Shown here one piece after another: positions 44,001 through 54,085 of a stretch of DNA of 64,000 nucleotides. The position numbers and the translations under genes are program-made. The notes below the pieces were generated by a model. That model was not told the origin of the DNA, did no database searches, and saw only the letters and a program-made list of their open reading frames with translations. The stretch's first letter is position 1; the number at the start of each line of letters is the position of its first letter. The stretch is from positions 186,001 to 250,000 of the forward strand of contig NZ_CP142884.1 of assembly GCF_040760075.1 (NCBI RefSeq), read 5' to 3'. This DNA is from Sphingobacterium sp. R2. GTDB taxonomy: Bacteria; Bacteroidota; Bacteroidia; Sphingobacteriales; Sphingobacteriaceae.

Positions 44001-45569
44001 CTAATTGCCGCTTGTTCTTTTCGACTGAAGATTCGTTGGCCATGCTGCCGGCTTACCATCTTTATCGATAGGTAATGTGATTTTTTCCCGGGAGACCAAA
44101 GTTGGTTCTTCACAGGCTAGGTAAGTTAAAATCGCAACGATAATGGCATTTTGTTTCACCTCATCAAACACAATCTTATCGTAGGTATCGCGATTGGTAT
44201 GCCAGGTCACTTTACCATAGTCCCAAGAAGTCGAAGAAAGTCCAAACGCCGGAATTCCTTTTTGAACAAAAGAAGAGTGATCACTTCCTCCGGTTCCTGG
44301 CATACCGGGAAAACTCGTTTGAATTTCATTGCGAAAATCTTCAGGTAGATATTGTAGCCAACGACCAATGTATTCGTAAGATTTTTCAAAACCACTGCCC
44401 CCAATACGAACAATTCGACCTGTTCCATTATCCTGGTTCCACACCACCTGTATATTTTTTACAAGTTCAGGATGGTCCTCGACAAATGCGGAAGAACCGT
44501 TTAGCCCCTGCTCTTCACTCCCCCAGTTCCCAACCAAAATTGTTCTTTTATTATCCGGATAAACCTTCCTTAAAATACGGACGGCCTCCATCATGGTAAT
44601 CACACCGGTAGCATTATCTGTCGCGCCAGAGGCCCCGTCCCACGAATCTAAATGTGCCGACAGTACAACATATTCATTGGGCTTTTCCTTACCTTTGATC
44701 TCGGCGATACTGTTATAAGTTTTTGATATTCCAAGCTCTTTGGAATTCCCCTGAAGCAACACCCGGGGTCTGACCCCATGTTCTGCCATACGGTATAATA
44801 GACCATAATCTTCCAATCCCACATTAAAGACGGGAATCTGTTTAGATTTTGCATCAAAAATACGCGTGATACCCGGCAACTCTGTCCAGTAAGAATCTAT
44901 GACACCAACTGCACCGGCTTCTTCCAATGCTAAAGGCAATGTCCGACGAGTGCTTCCCGTGTAGATCATACTGCGTTCCCACCTTTTTAGCTGATCGTTT
45001 TTTAAGGTTTGATATTTTTCGTATCCTCGAGCTGTAGCAGATTCCTTCCAGTTGGCATCTGAACGTCCCGACAATGGATTCATGCCGATAAGCACAATTT
45101 TCCCTTTAACAGTTCTAAGCCACGACTGGAAGTCGGACTGAGACTGAAACAAAGGCATAGTCACCACCTCTGCTTCGACACCCTTCCCTTTTGTCATCGG
45201 ACTGAAAGCCAACTGTGTACCTTCCAGGGACTTCACACGCGGATAGGTCATCGTCACCTGGGAGGTGCCCCGTTCCCAAGAACGCCATTCGCCATACGGC
45301 TCATTACGGGCCTGCGCTCCAAGCAAATTATAATTTTTCACAACCCAGTCGTGCGCCTGTTGCATTTGTGGACTCCCAACAAGGCGAGGGCCAATCATGT
45401 CGATCAGCTCAAATGCATACTTTTCCAATTGCGAATTTGCATTTGCTTCCTGGACAATCGACGAGACCATCGCTTCCTTATCCTGAGCAAAAATTCGGGG
45501 AGTACTCCATAAAAGAAGTGCTAATCCCAAAGATTTTATTCCGAATGGTATCATTGCATCTATTTTCAT
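44001..45569 (-). CDS. M28 family metallopeptidase (carboxypeptidase Q-like)
   Basis: A 522-residue exported zinc exopeptidase. The signal peptide spans residues 1-28. The zinc ligand regions are LSAHLDSWDGASGATDNATG and GNWGSEEQGLNGSSAFVE, with the catalytic GSDHSSF later. A PA-like domain (about 120-275) is inserted before the metal site. It removes N-terminal residues or dipeptides from peptides in the periplasm. It is followed 2 bases later by the deacetylase-like gene. Confidence 0.92.
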   Translation of the reverse strand: MKIDAMIPFGIKSLGLALLLWSTPRIFAQDKEAMVSSIVQEANANSQLEKYAFELIDMIGPRLVGSPQMQQAHDWVVKNYNLLGAQARNEPYGEWRSWERGTSQVTMTYPRVKSLEGTQLAFSPMTKGKGVEAEVVTMPLFQSQSDFQSWLRTVKGKIVLIGMNPLSGRSDANWKESATARGYEKYQTLKNDQLKRWERSMIYTGSTRRTLPLALEEAGAVGVIDSYWTELPGITRIFDAKSKQIPVFNVGLEDYGLLYRMAEHGVRPRVLLQGNSKELGISKTYNSIAEIKGKEKPNEYVVLSAHLDSWDGASGATDNATGVITMMEAVRILRKVYPDNKRTILVGNWGSEEQGLNGSSAFVEDHPELVKNIQVVWNQDNGTGRIVRIGGSGFEKSYEYIGRWLQYLPEDFRNEIQTSFPGMPGTGGSDHSSFVQKGIPAFGLSSTSWDYGKVTWHTNRDTYDKIVFDEVKQNAIIVAILTYLACEEPTLVSREKITLPIDKDGKPAAWPTNLQSKRTSGN

Positions 45570-45830
45570 ATGTTATTATTAGTTGTTTTATAATTATCCG
45601 TTCACAAACAGACACCGCACGTGTGATCTACCCCGCGTACATTCTCCATTGGCTCCAATCAGGAGCTTCTGAAAAAGACAGCACGTTGGTCTGTAATTAA
45701 TTTGGAAAACCAAAGCATCCGGTGATTGGTGTTCCCGAAAATTACTAAAGAATATTTAAAAACACACATTATTTTAGAGCAGCTCAATTATATCTTTTTA
45801 TTTCCTCCGGAAATGCCAAAAGAAGGGATA
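45570..45830. other. Intergenic region between divergent/convergent units
   Basis: Spacer upstream of the M28 gene and downstream of asnB. A TTTCC/GGAAA palindrome lies near 45801-45815. No coding frame with family support is present; a long plus-strand frame entering from the M28 gene is its antisense shadow. Confidence 0.45.
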
Positions 45831-45862
45831 AAAAAAGCCTGAAAAGATATTTTCCAGGCTTT
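45831..45862 (-). terminator. Rho-independent terminator of asnB
   Basis: AAAGCCTG (45834-45841) pairs with CAGGCTTT (45855-45862), with AAAA/TTTT extending the stem and one unpaired base. On the minus strand the hairpin ends in a U-run (45831-45836). Confidence 0.75.
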
Positions 45863-45892
45863 ACTAAAAATATAGATATGAAGGTTGATTAG

Positions 45893-47581
45893 TTACACAG
45901 CTTCTACTTTCGATTTTTCGTAGCTCTCTTGGTGCACAGAAGCCACCGCTCTACCCGAAGGGTCGTTCAGGTGCTGGAAAGAAGCATCCCATGCCAACGC
46001 TTCGGGCGTACTACATGCAACAGATTTTACTGAAGGAACAGTTTGAGCTGCCGCTGTTGAAGGAAAATGTGACTCGAAAATTGTTCGATATAAAAATTCC
46101 TCTTTATTTTTCGGTGTGTTTATCGGGAAGCGCGTCGAAGCCTCGGCAAATTCCTGATCAGAAACTTTATTTTCAGCCTGCTCTTTCAAGGTATCGATCC
46201 AGCTGTAGCCTACACCATCAGAAAATTGCTCCTTCTGGCGCCAAGCGATGCTCTCCGGCAGATAGTCTTCAAACGCCTTACGTACCACCCATTTTTCCAT
46301 CCTTCCTTCGCGAATCATTTTATCGGAAGGGTTGATGCGCATGGCAATATCCATGAATTCTTTATCCAAGAAAGGCACGCGTCCTTCTACTCCCCAGGCA
46401 GCAAGTGATTTATTTGCCCGTAGACAATCGTACAGATAAAGTTTTTTCAGCTTGCGCACAGTTTCCTCGTGAAATTCCTGTGCATTGGGTGCTTTATGAA
46501 AATAGAGATACCCACCAAAAAGTTCATCCGAACCTTCGCCAGACAATACCATTTTAATTCCCATCGATTTGATTACACGCGCCAATAGATACATTGGTGT
46601 CGAAGCACGGACTGTTGTCACGTCATACGTTTCCAAGTGATAGATTACATCACGGATAGCATCCAACCCCTCCTGGATCGTAAAATTAATTTCGTGATGT
46701 ATCGTGCCAATATGATCAGCAGCTTTTTTTGCTGCAATTAAATCTGGGGCACCTTTCAAACCTACGGCAAATGAATGCAATTGAGGATACCAAGCATCTT
46801 CCTGATCGTCACTCTCAATACGTTTAGACGCAAACTTCTTCGTTACAGCAGCAATAACAGATGAATCCAAACCTCCAGAGAGCAGTACACCATAGGGCAC
46901 ATCTGACATTAACTGACGATGCACCGCATCTTCCAATCCTTTGCGTAAAACAGCGATATCCGTTTCGTTATCTTTTACTGTGTCATAACTCTCCCAATCG
47001 CGTTGGTACCAGCGCTGTGGAACTGGCCCGGTTTTACTATACAAATAATGGCCCGGAGGAAATTGTTCGATCGTCTCACAGAAACCTTCCAGTGATTTTA
47101 ATTCCGATGCGACAAACAGCTGCCCCTCTTTATCTTTACCATAATATAAGGGAATAATCCCCATATGGTCACGAGCAACAAAAAAAGAATCGTCACGCGA
47201 ATCATATAGTGCAAAACTAAAAATACCATTCAATTCGTCAACAAATGAAGGCCCTTTTGCTAAGTATAAAGCCAACACAACCTCAGAATCACTTTGTGTC
47301 GAAAATTCATAATCAGGAAGACTATTTCTTAATTCATGGTGGTTATAGATCTCGCCATTAACTGCCAGTACAACTTGACCATCCGGGCTGTACAAAGGTT
47401 GACTTCCCGATTTAGGATCAACGATAGCTAATCGCTCGTGTGCCAACAACGCTTTTTCGCCAGTAAAAATACCCGACCAATCAGGACCACGGTGACGAAT
47501 ACGTTTTGACATTTCCAATACTTGAGATCTCAATGAGCTTGCAGGTTGCTTTAATTCAAAAGCGCCAATAATTCCACACAT
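45893..47581 (-). CDS. asnB: Asparagine synthase B (glutamine-hydrolysing)
   Basis: A 562-residue enzyme that makes asparagine from aspartate, ATP and glutamine. The class II amidotransferase domain starts with Met-Cys2-Gly, the nucleophile, and includes LAHERLAIVDP and NGEIYNHHELR. The synthetase domain has the ATP pyrophosphatase loop LLSGGLDSSV and the LSGEGSDELFGGY segment. Length matches AsnB. A divergent Crp/Fnr gene lies 235 bases upstream. It is monocistronic. Confidence 0.97.
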   Translation of the reverse strand: MCGIIGAFELKQPASSLRSQVLEMSKRIRHRGPDWSGIFTGEKALLAHERLAIVDPKSGSQPLYSPDGQVVLAVNGEIYNHHELRNSLPDYEFSTQSDSEVVLALYLAKGPSFVDELNGIFSFALYDSRDDSFFVARDHMGIIPLYYGKDKEGQLFVASELKSLEGFCETIEQFPPGHYLYSKTGPVPQRWYQRDWESYDTVKDNETDIAVLRKGLEDAVHRQLMSDVPYGVLLSGGLDSSVIAAVTKKFASKRIESDDQEDAWYPQLHSFAVGLKGAPDLIAAKKAADHIGTIHHEINFTIQEGLDAIRDVIYHLETYDVTTVRASTPMYLLARVIKSMGIKMVLSGEGSDELFGGYLYFHKAPNAQEFHEETVRKLKKLYLYDCLRANKSLAAWGVEGRVPFLDKEFMDIAMRINPSDKMIREGRMEKWVVRKAFEDYLPESIAWRQKEQFSDGVGYSWIDTLKEQAENKVSDQEFAEASTRFPINTPKNKEEFLYRTIFESHFPSTAAAQTVPSVKSVACSTPEALAWDASFQHLNDPSGRAVASVHQESYEKSKVEAV

Positions 47582-47816
47582 ATTATGAACTTTTTAAAGA
47601 TTTCGTTTTTACATTATGTTATTGATACAAAGTAAAACAATTAAAAACTATTTTCACAATAATTTTCAATTTTTTTTATATTTTTATTAAAAATACTTTT
47701 CAAAACAAACAAAATTATCAATGAAACACATGTTTGGTTAAAATAATCACACAAAAGATCAGCAGGTGGTCTAGACATTTATGATTACATTGGACTTATA
47801 ATCAAATAACCCGGAT

Positions 47817-48392
47817 ATGGATCCAATCAGAACCTTTTACAGCGCGCTAGCGCTCACAGCAGAGGAATTGACTGCTATCACAGAAAAACATACGGCCATA
47901 ACGGTCAAAAAGGGCGACTTTATATTGACCAAGGGGCAGGTTTCAAATGCTTACTACCTGATTGAGCAAGGACTCACACGTTCTTTTCTACATGATTACG
48001 ATGGTAATGAAGTCACTACCGGATTTTGTATTGACAAGGAGGTCGTTATTGAAGTGGCGTCCTTTTTTCAACGTAGTCCAACGGTTGAAAATATTCAGGC
48101 ACTTGTGGAAACCCGCCTTTGGAAAATAAAATTCGAAGATTTTCAGGAGCTCTTTCATCAGATTCCTGGATTTAGGGAATGGGGCCGATCCTGGATGGCC
48201 AACGAGCTTGTTCACAGTAAAAATAGAGCGATTGCGATGATTACCGAACCGGCAACGGCGCGCTATCTCCACCTCATGAAAGAAAAACCCCTATTGATAC
48301 AGCAAGCACCACTCAAGCATATTGCCTCTTATCTGGGTATTACTGATACTTCTTTGAGTCGTATCCGCAAAGAAATTGCGCAAGGGAATTAG
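47817..48392 (+). CDS. Crp/Fnr-family transcriptional regulator
   Basis: A 191-residue regulator. The N-terminal beta-roll includes KKGDFILTKGQVSNAYYLIEQGL, and the C-terminal helix-turn-helix contains KHIASYLGITDTSLSRIRKEI. No Fe-S cysteine cluster is present. It is distinct from the Crp/Fnr protein at 31.4 kb, with which it shares only the family layout. It is divergent from asnB and upstream of a VOC gene, either of which may be a target; this is an inference. Confidence 0.87.
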   Translation: MDPIRTFYSALALTAEELTAITEKHTAITVKKGDFILTKGQVSNAYYLIEQGLTRSFLHDYDGNEVTTGFCIDKEVVIEVASFFQRSPTVENIQALVETRLWKIKFEDFQELFHQIPGFREWGRSWMANELVHSKNRAIAMITEPATARYLHLMKEKPLLIQQAPLKHIASYLGITDTSLSRIRKEIAQGN

Positions 48393-48423
48393 CCTTTTTC
48401 CTGACATGCGTGCTCTTTTTTTT

Positions 48424-48448
48424 AAACTTGCCTCAGGACAAGTTTTTT
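48424..48448 (+). terminator. Rho-independent terminator after the Crp/Fnr gene
   Basis: AAACTTG (48424-48430) pairs with CAAGTTT (48439-48445) and is followed by TTT. It lies 31 bases after the stop codon. Confidence 0.55.
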
Positions 48449-48567
48449 AAACAGGTTTCAGGTTATTTTTACTCGAGCTTTCCTGTCTACATGTAATCCG
48501 CTTCAATAGGATAGCAGGATGGAATATAGGAAGCCCAAAAAGTAATAGACATTCAAAACCAGAAATT

Positions 48568-49029
48568 ATGGCAAAATTACACGCTTATTTGAATTTTAAC
48601 GGAAACTGCGAAGAAGCTTTCAATTTTTATGAAAAAGTGTTCAACACCAAGAACCCCGGCTACATGCGCTACGGGGATATTCCTGCTGATCCACAAATGC
48701 CTCCTGTTCCAGACGAAGCGAAAAATAAAATCTGTCACACCGCCATTTCCATCAATGCAGATAGCATGCTGATGGGCGCTGATGTTGTTCCCGCTTTTGG
48801 ACAACACTATATTCAAGGAAACAACAGCTATGTCATGCTCATGTGTGAAAGCAAGGCAGAGGCAAGAACATTATATGATGCGTTAACTACCGATGCAAAG
48901 TTGGTCGAAATGCCGCTCGGAGAAACATTTTTTGCCGAACTATACAGCGCTTTTCAAGACCAGTTCGGCATTTGCTGGATGGTTTACTTTGGTGGAAATA
49001 AAGAAGAAGATTGCGAAAGTAACGCTTAA
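48568..49029 (+). CDS. VOC-family protein (PhnB-like)
   Basis: A 153-residue protein of the vicinal-oxygen-chelate fold in the PhnB/YjdN group. It opens with AKLHAYLNFNGNCEEAFNFYEKVF and has the SMLMGADVVP and YVMLMCESKAEA strands and the DQFGICWMVYF segment close to the C-terminus, all typical. These proteins share the glyoxalase fold but usually have no proven function. It is monocistronic and followed by a strong terminator. Confidence 0.9.
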   Translation: MAKLHAYLNFNGNCEEAFNFYEKVFNTKNPGYMRYGDIPADPQMPPVPDEAKNKICHTAISINADSMLMGADVVPAFGQHYIQGNNSYVMLMCESKAEARTLYDALTTDAKLVEMPLGETFFAELYSAFQDQFGICWMVYFGGNKEEDCESNA

Positions 49030-49059
49030 GCCAACTGCTCATCAGATAACATTGGCAAA

Positions 49060-49090
49060 AAAGGGCAGTCATCTATCCCTACTGCCCTTT
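49060..49090 (+). terminator. Rho-independent terminator of the VOC gene
   Basis: AAAGGGCAGT (49060-49069) pairs perfectly with ACTGCCCTTT (49081-49090). The right arm ends in a T-run. Confidence 0.78.
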
Positions 49091-49229
49091 CTATTCGCTT
49101 GGTTTCGTTATCGTGTAGCACCTATGCTACCCACAGTAAAACATCTTGTTGTGGCAGTTTTGAAAAGACAAAATTGAAATGGCCATTCCACAGGCATCTC
49201 CGATTTTTGCCGCTACCACGTTAAATCTA

Positions 49230-49565
49230 TTATTTTTCTACCAGTACTTTTTCCTCAAACAGGATCCCATCCCAGCCATTTGTCCTAAATTGACGAATGT
49301 TCTGATGGCCATCTCCGTCCGGATTATCGAGTACATGCTGATAATGCTCGGCAAAAAGGCGCAATGTATCTTCCTGGGAAAGATTATGCAACTGCGCAAA
49401 ATAGAACACTTTTGCACTGCCTTGATTTTCTTCTTTTGAGTTTTTCAGCGTCCCATTCTGAAATGCACTGGGACTATAGCTGTAGTGATCGGCAATATGC
49501 GCCAATACTTCCTGAAACTGTAATTCGCTTCCTTTTAATTTAATCAATAATTCTGCTGTATTCAT
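49230..49565 (-). CDS. HopJ-like protein
   Basis: A 111-residue protein of the HopJ family (named after a Pseudomonas type III effector). The conserved segments ADHYSYSPSAFQNGTLKN, FYFAQLHNLSQEDTLRLFAEHY and HQNIRQFRTNGWDGI are present. The ATG at 49565 matches family N-termini, although an in-frame ATG exists 24 codons upstream. No type III secretion genes are near, so this is not an effector here but a housekeeping-type member. It lies 78 bases behind the UbiD-like gene on the same strand. Confidence 0.85.
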   Translation of the reverse strand: MNTAELLIKLKGSELQFQEVLAHIADHYSYSPSAFQNGTLKNSKEENQGSAKVFYFAQLHNLSQEDTLRLFAEHYQHVLDNPDGDGHQNIRQFRTNGWDGILFEEKVLVEK

Positions 49566-49643
49566 CTTGATGTTATACCTTTTAAAATCTATTCGAATTG
49601 AATTTCTGCACCATAAACCTGAATGAACAGGCATCAAACGCTC

Positions 49644-51482
49644 TTAAATAACGCCATGAAGTGAGCCTCCCTTTGCAGCAAGCCGATCCACACGTCTTTC
49701 CACCGCTTCGTCTTTGATCAAAGCCGGGGCATGGTGGGGTTTTGTTCGCGCATCAATAATCAAAGGACCTTCACAACCCCAATGTTTAAATTTTGTAAAA
49801 CTATCAATTCCATAAATATCAAATGCAGGATTACTTCGGGTAAACGTTGTCCAAACAAAGTTATTGACAGTAGCAGCGGTAAAGTTCGCATCATCGCATA
49901 AAACGATCAATGGAAAACCTTCCCAGGAGCTTGCAGCGGCAGCGCGACACCATTCTTTGATAATTTTCGATTCATTCTCGTATGTTGAGAATGCCTGTCC
50001 ATCGATCGCTATCACACCAGGTAGGACAAATTTTGCCTGATTGAAAGGTCGCGGCAGGTCAAAACCAGCCGGCAATTCACGGCCCAATGCTCTTTTCTTT
50101 GTACCAGCGGCAGCAAAAACCACCTTTGAACCGGCATTTAATCCATCTCCAGAATAGTCCAACGTATCGATAGTCGTATTGGTCTGAAAATGAACATCCC
50201 GAGTAAGGTCTATACGTTCAAGGATATGACCCAAAAAAGCCGGGATATCATATATATCCAATTGCGGATTATCTTCATGTGCTGAAATAAACAAATATTT
50301 AGCAAGGCTGAGCTGATTTTTACCCAGTATCTGATTGGCTATTGTTAAAATTTCCTGCGGTCGGTCCACACGCTGATAAGGCGTATATCGTTCAGAACCT
50401 ATGGCGAAAAGCAAGGGGTGCACCCCAGCGGCATCAACAGCGTTAACAGCATGAAGGCCCGAAATCTCCTGTGGAATGGCAGCACCTGTAATTTCGTGGA
50501 TTAAAGCGCCGAAGCTGGTATCTTCCTGCGGTGGACGCCCCACAACCGTAAAAGACCAAATCGGATTTTTCTTATGGTACACATTGTGTACTTTCATCAA
50601 TGGGAACGGATGGGTCAGGCTATAATAGCCGATATGGTCACCAAAAGGACCCTCTGGCTTATTTTCATTCGGATAAACAGTACCTGTAATCACAAAGTCA
50701 GCATCTGCTGAAATACAAAACCCTTCGTTGTCATAGAAATAACGGAATCTTCTATTCCCCAATGCGCCCGCGAAAATCATCTCAGAAAGTCCTTCCGGCA
50801 ATGGCATTACAGCAGCTAACGGATGTGCAGGGGGTCCACCGACAAAAATACTCACCTTTAGAGGTCTACCAAGTGCATTTGCCTTTGTTTGATGTATCCC
50901 TATGCCACGATGCAGCTGATAATGCAAACCAATTTCCTGATCCGGTAGATAATCGTTACCAGAAAGCTGAATCCTGTACATCCCGAGATTAGCCTGCATG
51001 ATACCCGGTTTGCTGACATCTTCGGTATATACTTGCGGCATCGTCACAAAAGCACCACCATCCATGGGCCAGTTGACAATCTGCGGAAGTTTACTAATGG
51101 ATGTCTTTCCATAAAGAATAGGAGCACCCGACTTCTTTTTCCAAGGTAGGGCACCTAACGCTGTCATAGATGAACCAATATATTGAAAAGGATTTTTCAG
51201 CACCGCTGCAGGATTCATTTTAACATCCACCAATTTCTTTAAGTGATCCAGCGAATCGCGAAACATAAATTTCGAACGTTCTAATGTACCAAACAAATTG
51301 GATACCGCAGGAAATGTGGTACCTTTGATATTTTCAAAATACAAGGCCGGTCCCTCAACATCAAATACCCGCATATGAATTGCAGCCATTTCGAGATAAG
51401 GATCAACCTCTTCTTTGATACGGATCAAATGTCCATGCTTTTCAAGATCCGCAACACATGCTTCTAAACTATTGTATCCCAT
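49644..51482 (-). CDS. UbiD-family decarboxylase
   Basis: A 612-residue prenylated-flavin-dependent decarboxylase family member. Recognisable features are the N-terminal LEACVADLEKHGHLIRIKEEV, the active-site segment PEGPFGDHIGYYS, and the P-x3-HPL and ITGA turns. Members remove aromatic carboxylates in quinone synthesis; in Bacteroidota this long form is usually called the menaquinone-biosynthesis decarboxylase. UbiX is not nearby. HopJ follows on the same strand. Confidence 0.92.
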   Translation of the reverse strand: MGYNSLEACVADLEKHGHLIRIKEEVDPYLEMAAIHMRVFDVEGPALYFENIKGTTFPAVSNLFGTLERSKFMFRDSLDHLKKLVDVKMNPAAVLKNPFQYIGSSMTALGALPWKKKSGAPILYGKTSISKLPQIVNWPMDGGAFVTMPQVYTEDVSKPGIMQANLGMYRIQLSGNDYLPDQEIGLHYQLHRGIGIHQTKANALGRPLKVSIFVGGPPAHPLAAVMPLPEGLSEMIFAGALGNRRFRYFYDNEGFCISADADFVITGTVYPNENKPEGPFGDHIGYYSLTHPFPLMKVHNVYHKKNPIWSFTVVGRPPQEDTSFGALIHEITGAAIPQEISGLHAVNAVDAAGVHPLLFAIGSERYTPYQRVDRPQEILTIANQILGKNQLSLAKYLFISAHEDNPQLDIYDIPAFLGHILERIDLTRDVHFQTNTTIDTLDYSGDGLNAGSKVVFAAAGTKKRALGRELPAGFDLPRPFNQAKFVLPGVIAIDGQAFSTYENESKIIKEWCRAAAASSWEGFPLIVLCDDANFTAATVNNFVWTTFTRSNPAFDIYGIDSFTKFKHWGCEGPLIIDARTKPHHAPALIKDEAVERRVDRLAAKGGSLHGVI

Positions 51483-51624
51483 ATATTAAATCTGTTTCAC
51501 CACGTCAATCCACAAATTTAACAGAATTATTGATTATACAGGATAAAAACAGTTATAACATACGAAAACACCTGTCTGAAAAACCGCGATAAAAACGATT
51601 GTTCTGAATCCCCTGAAAGGTACA

Positions 51625-52494
51625 TTAGGTGTCTAAACAGACATAGGTTTTCAAAGGGGTAAATTCAAATGCTTGTATTTTCTGCCAAGTTGTATTATCG
51701 ACATTCTTTTCATAATAAAGCACTCTTCTAAACTCATCGATATCTTCTTTATTGATATCATTCAATCGTGTTAACAGCAGTTTCGCAAAGAATTTATTCA
51801 CACCTATCTCTTTTTTGGGGCGTTCGGAAGAGCAGTTCAGAAAATGGTAAAATAAGCCTCTAAAAGTCATTTCCTCGTTGCCGCCAAGGTAAATGACCTC
51901 GGATATAAAATTATTTTCCCAAGGCATTTCCCGCAACCAACGATATACATCGAGCAGGGGAAGTGGTCTAAATTTTAGGGAAGCTACCCAATTCCAATAA
52001 AATATAGTTTGCCGTCGGGCAAGCTTAGCAAATATTCGGTTCAGTACACTCTCTTTTCCCACCACACTGCTTTTGATCACAATGGTATATTTTACACGTA
52101 AATTTTCAAAAAGATTGCGCACGGGCTCCAGGAAATCTTCGTCCATTAGCCGCGCGACGTAAATAATACGATTATTGCCTGCCCGCTTACAAAGCTCCAC
52201 GAAATTGCGCAGACCGAGCAATTCAAGCTGAAGCTGTATATCATTATCCAGCGAAGGGACTTGGGTAAAATAAATTCCAAAATTAATATCTGAGATTTCA
52301 AAATTCTCATAAGCCTCACCTTTCCGCAAGAGGTCAAGTTCAAAGAGCTTAGCCGTAACCTGTTCCTTCACGATCCTATTAAAAAGAGATAAGTTGCGGA
52401 CTAATCCCGTCACATCAAAATCGCTGGATTGCAGATAACAGGATGCCCGTCGTCCCAAATAGGTATTTAGCCCGCTGATTAAAACCTTTTTCAT
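51625..52494 (-). CDS. NAD(P)-binding Rossmann-fold protein
   Basis: A 289-residue extended SDR/NmrA-like protein. The N-terminal loop is GLNTYLGRRA, where the usual central glycine is Thr, followed by a FDVTGLVRN strand-turn and a helix-rich C-terminal half with many aromatic and basic residues. The YxxxK catalytic pair is not clear. It may sense redox state rather than catalyse. It is monocistronic. Identity beyond fold is unsure. Confidence 0.7.
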   Translation of the reverse strand: MKKVLISGLNTYLGRRASCYLQSSDFDVTGLVRNLSLFNRIVKEQVTAKLFELDLLRKGEAYENFEISDINFGIYFTQVPSLDNDIQLQLELLGLRNFVELCKRAGNNRIIYVARLMDEDFLEPVRNLFENLRVKYTIVIKSSVVGKESVLNRIFAKLARRQTIFYWNWVASLKFRPLPLLDVYRWLREMPWENNFISEVIYLGGNEEMTFRGLFYHFLNCSSERPKKEIGVNKFFAKLLLTRLNDINKEDIDEFRRVLYYEKNVDNTTWQKIQAFEFTPLKTYVCLDT

Positions 52495-52805
52495 TCGAAT
52501 GCTCTATTTTATGGCTATGAAACCATCCCGATTTTATAATTCGTTCTCACTATATTGGCCATGAAACATGATCCTACCCCGCTAGTAAGCTGTGTTTACT
52601 CTGATTTTAGAACAGTAAAACGCCAAATAAGTTTAACACTAATTTTTATTTTTTCCGATAAAAAAGCCTACAACAGCTTTATGACAACCGTCATTGTCCT
52701 TTTTTTGTCAATTCATCAATTAATACTTTCAAGAATACAATATCCTTATATATTTGTAAATCTTCTGAAAATAGGCTGCACTAAAAAGTATTTATCTTCA
52801 CCTCT
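52495..52805. other. Intergenic region before the photolyase gene
   Basis: A 311-base divergent spacer between the Rossmann protein and the photolyase. A TATATTTG at 52749-52756 matches the TAnnTTTG -7 consensus and lies 50 bases before the photolyase ATG. A 90-residue frame within it is AT-driven and has no family resemblance, so it is not called. Confidence 0.45.
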
Positions 52806-54080
52806 ATGGACAAAAGGGCTACAATGATCTGGTTTCGAAATGATTTAAGACTTCATGACAATGAAGTATTTTATCAAGCTTCTGAAAAAAGTTCATTTAT
52901 TATCCCCGTATATTGTTTTGATCCGCGATATTTCGACCGAAATCAGTTTGGCAACTTGAAGACTGGTGTGCTGCGGGCGGCCTTTGTTATCGAAGCGGTT
53001 ACGGCACTAAAAGAAAAATTAAAGAGCCATGGTAGCGACTTGTTGACTTATGTGGGCAAGCCCGAGGACATTATTCCTAGAATCGCACAAAAGTATCAAG
53101 TTCACGAAGTTTATCACCACCGCGAAGTAGCTCTTAGGGAGACCTCTATTTCCGAAAAAGTAGAAAGTGGACTTTGGAGCAGCAAAATAAATCTCCGTCA
53201 TTTCATCGGTCATACCCTTTATCACAAAGAAGACCTTCCATTTCCAATTAAGGATATACCCAATGCTTTTTCTGTTTTCAAGAAAAAAGTTGAGCGGGAA
53301 AGTTTAGTTCGGCAACCGATTCCATTACCGACCAACTTCCTTACGCCACCCCATTTAGAGGACACCAAAATTCCCTCACTGAAAGACTTAGGTTATTCAG
53401 CGGAGGAGATCAAATCTGTTGACGACATTTACATTCTCGGAGGCGAAGACACCGCACTCAGTATTATGCATGCGTTATTGTCAACCTACCCAGAGACGGA
53501 TCAGGATCCACTCATCCTCGGTCCTTTTATTGCCTCAGGCGCCCTATCCCCTATCCTTTTATATCAAAATATCAAAAAATTGGGTGAAGGTAAAAAGGAC
53601 AAACGGTTTGAGAAGATTATTGACATCCTTCTTTGGCGTGATTATTTTAGGTTTATGCTAAAAAAATATCCGAATATATTTTTTAAATCGCAAGGCTTTA
53701 CCACCAGTGCACCGCACTGTCTTCCAACCGCAGACGGCGATGACCAACGATTTGATAAATGGAAATCAGGCCGTACAGAACATGATTTTATAAATAGTGT
53801 GATGATTCAATTGCAGAAGACGGGCTACATTCCCTATCAAGCACGCTTTATTGCAGCCAGCTATTTGGTGCATGAGTACGGTGTCAATTGGCTTCGTGGA
53901 GCTTCTTGGTATGAGGAGCACCTGTTGGACTATTCTCCTGCCACCGTATATGGACAGTGGTCTCATGTCGCTGGCGTAGGTACGAGTGAAAAGGATAATA
54001 AGGCACTGGATTGGCAAAAATTGATTAAAACTCATTTCCCGAATGGGCTTCCAAAACTGGATGAAATAATGGTTAAATAA
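52806..54080 (+). CDS. Cryptochrome/photolyase (DASH type)
   Basis: A 424-residue FAD flavoprotein. The photolyase-related N-domain (MIWFRNDLRLHDN) binds the antenna; the C-domain holds FAD and has the characteristic LLWRDYFRFMLKKYP, MIQLQKTGYIP and EYGVNWLRGASWYEEHLLDYSPATVYGQW region. The GNLKTGVLRAAF segment is typical of cryptochrome-DASH. Such enzymes repair UV-induced cyclobutane dimers in single-stranded or looped DNA and sense blue light. It is monocistronic with a hairpin after it. Confidence 0.88.
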   Translation: MDKRATMIWFRNDLRLHDNEVFYQASEKSSFIIPVYCFDPRYFDRNQFGNLKTGVLRAAFVIEAVTALKEKLKSHGSDLLTYVGKPEDIIPRIAQKYQVHEVYHHREVALRETSISEKVESGLWSSKINLRHFIGHTLYHKEDLPFPIKDIPNAFSVFKKKVERESLVRQPIPLPTNFLTPPHLEDTKIPSLKDLGYSAEEIKSVDDIYILGGEDTALSIMHALLSTYPETDQDPLILGPFIASGALSPILLYQNIKKLGEGKKDKRFEKIIDILLWRDYFRFMLKKYPNIFFKSQGFTTSAPHCLPTADGDDQRFDKWKSGRTEHDFINSVMIQLQKTGYIPYQARFIAASYLVHEYGVNWLRGASWYEEHLLDYSPATVYGQWSHVAGVGTSEKDNKALDWQKLIKTHFPNGLPKLDEIMVK

Positions 54081-54085
54081 ATCTT

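Noticed and set aside
45215..45700. 161-residue plus-strand frame overlapping the M28 peptidase start
   Set aside because: Most of it is antisense to the M28 gene, and the tail in the intergenic region has no coding signal.
52555..52827. 90-residue frame before the photolyase
   Set aside because: It overlaps the photolyase start in another frame and looks like AT-driven chance sequence without homologue-like patterns.
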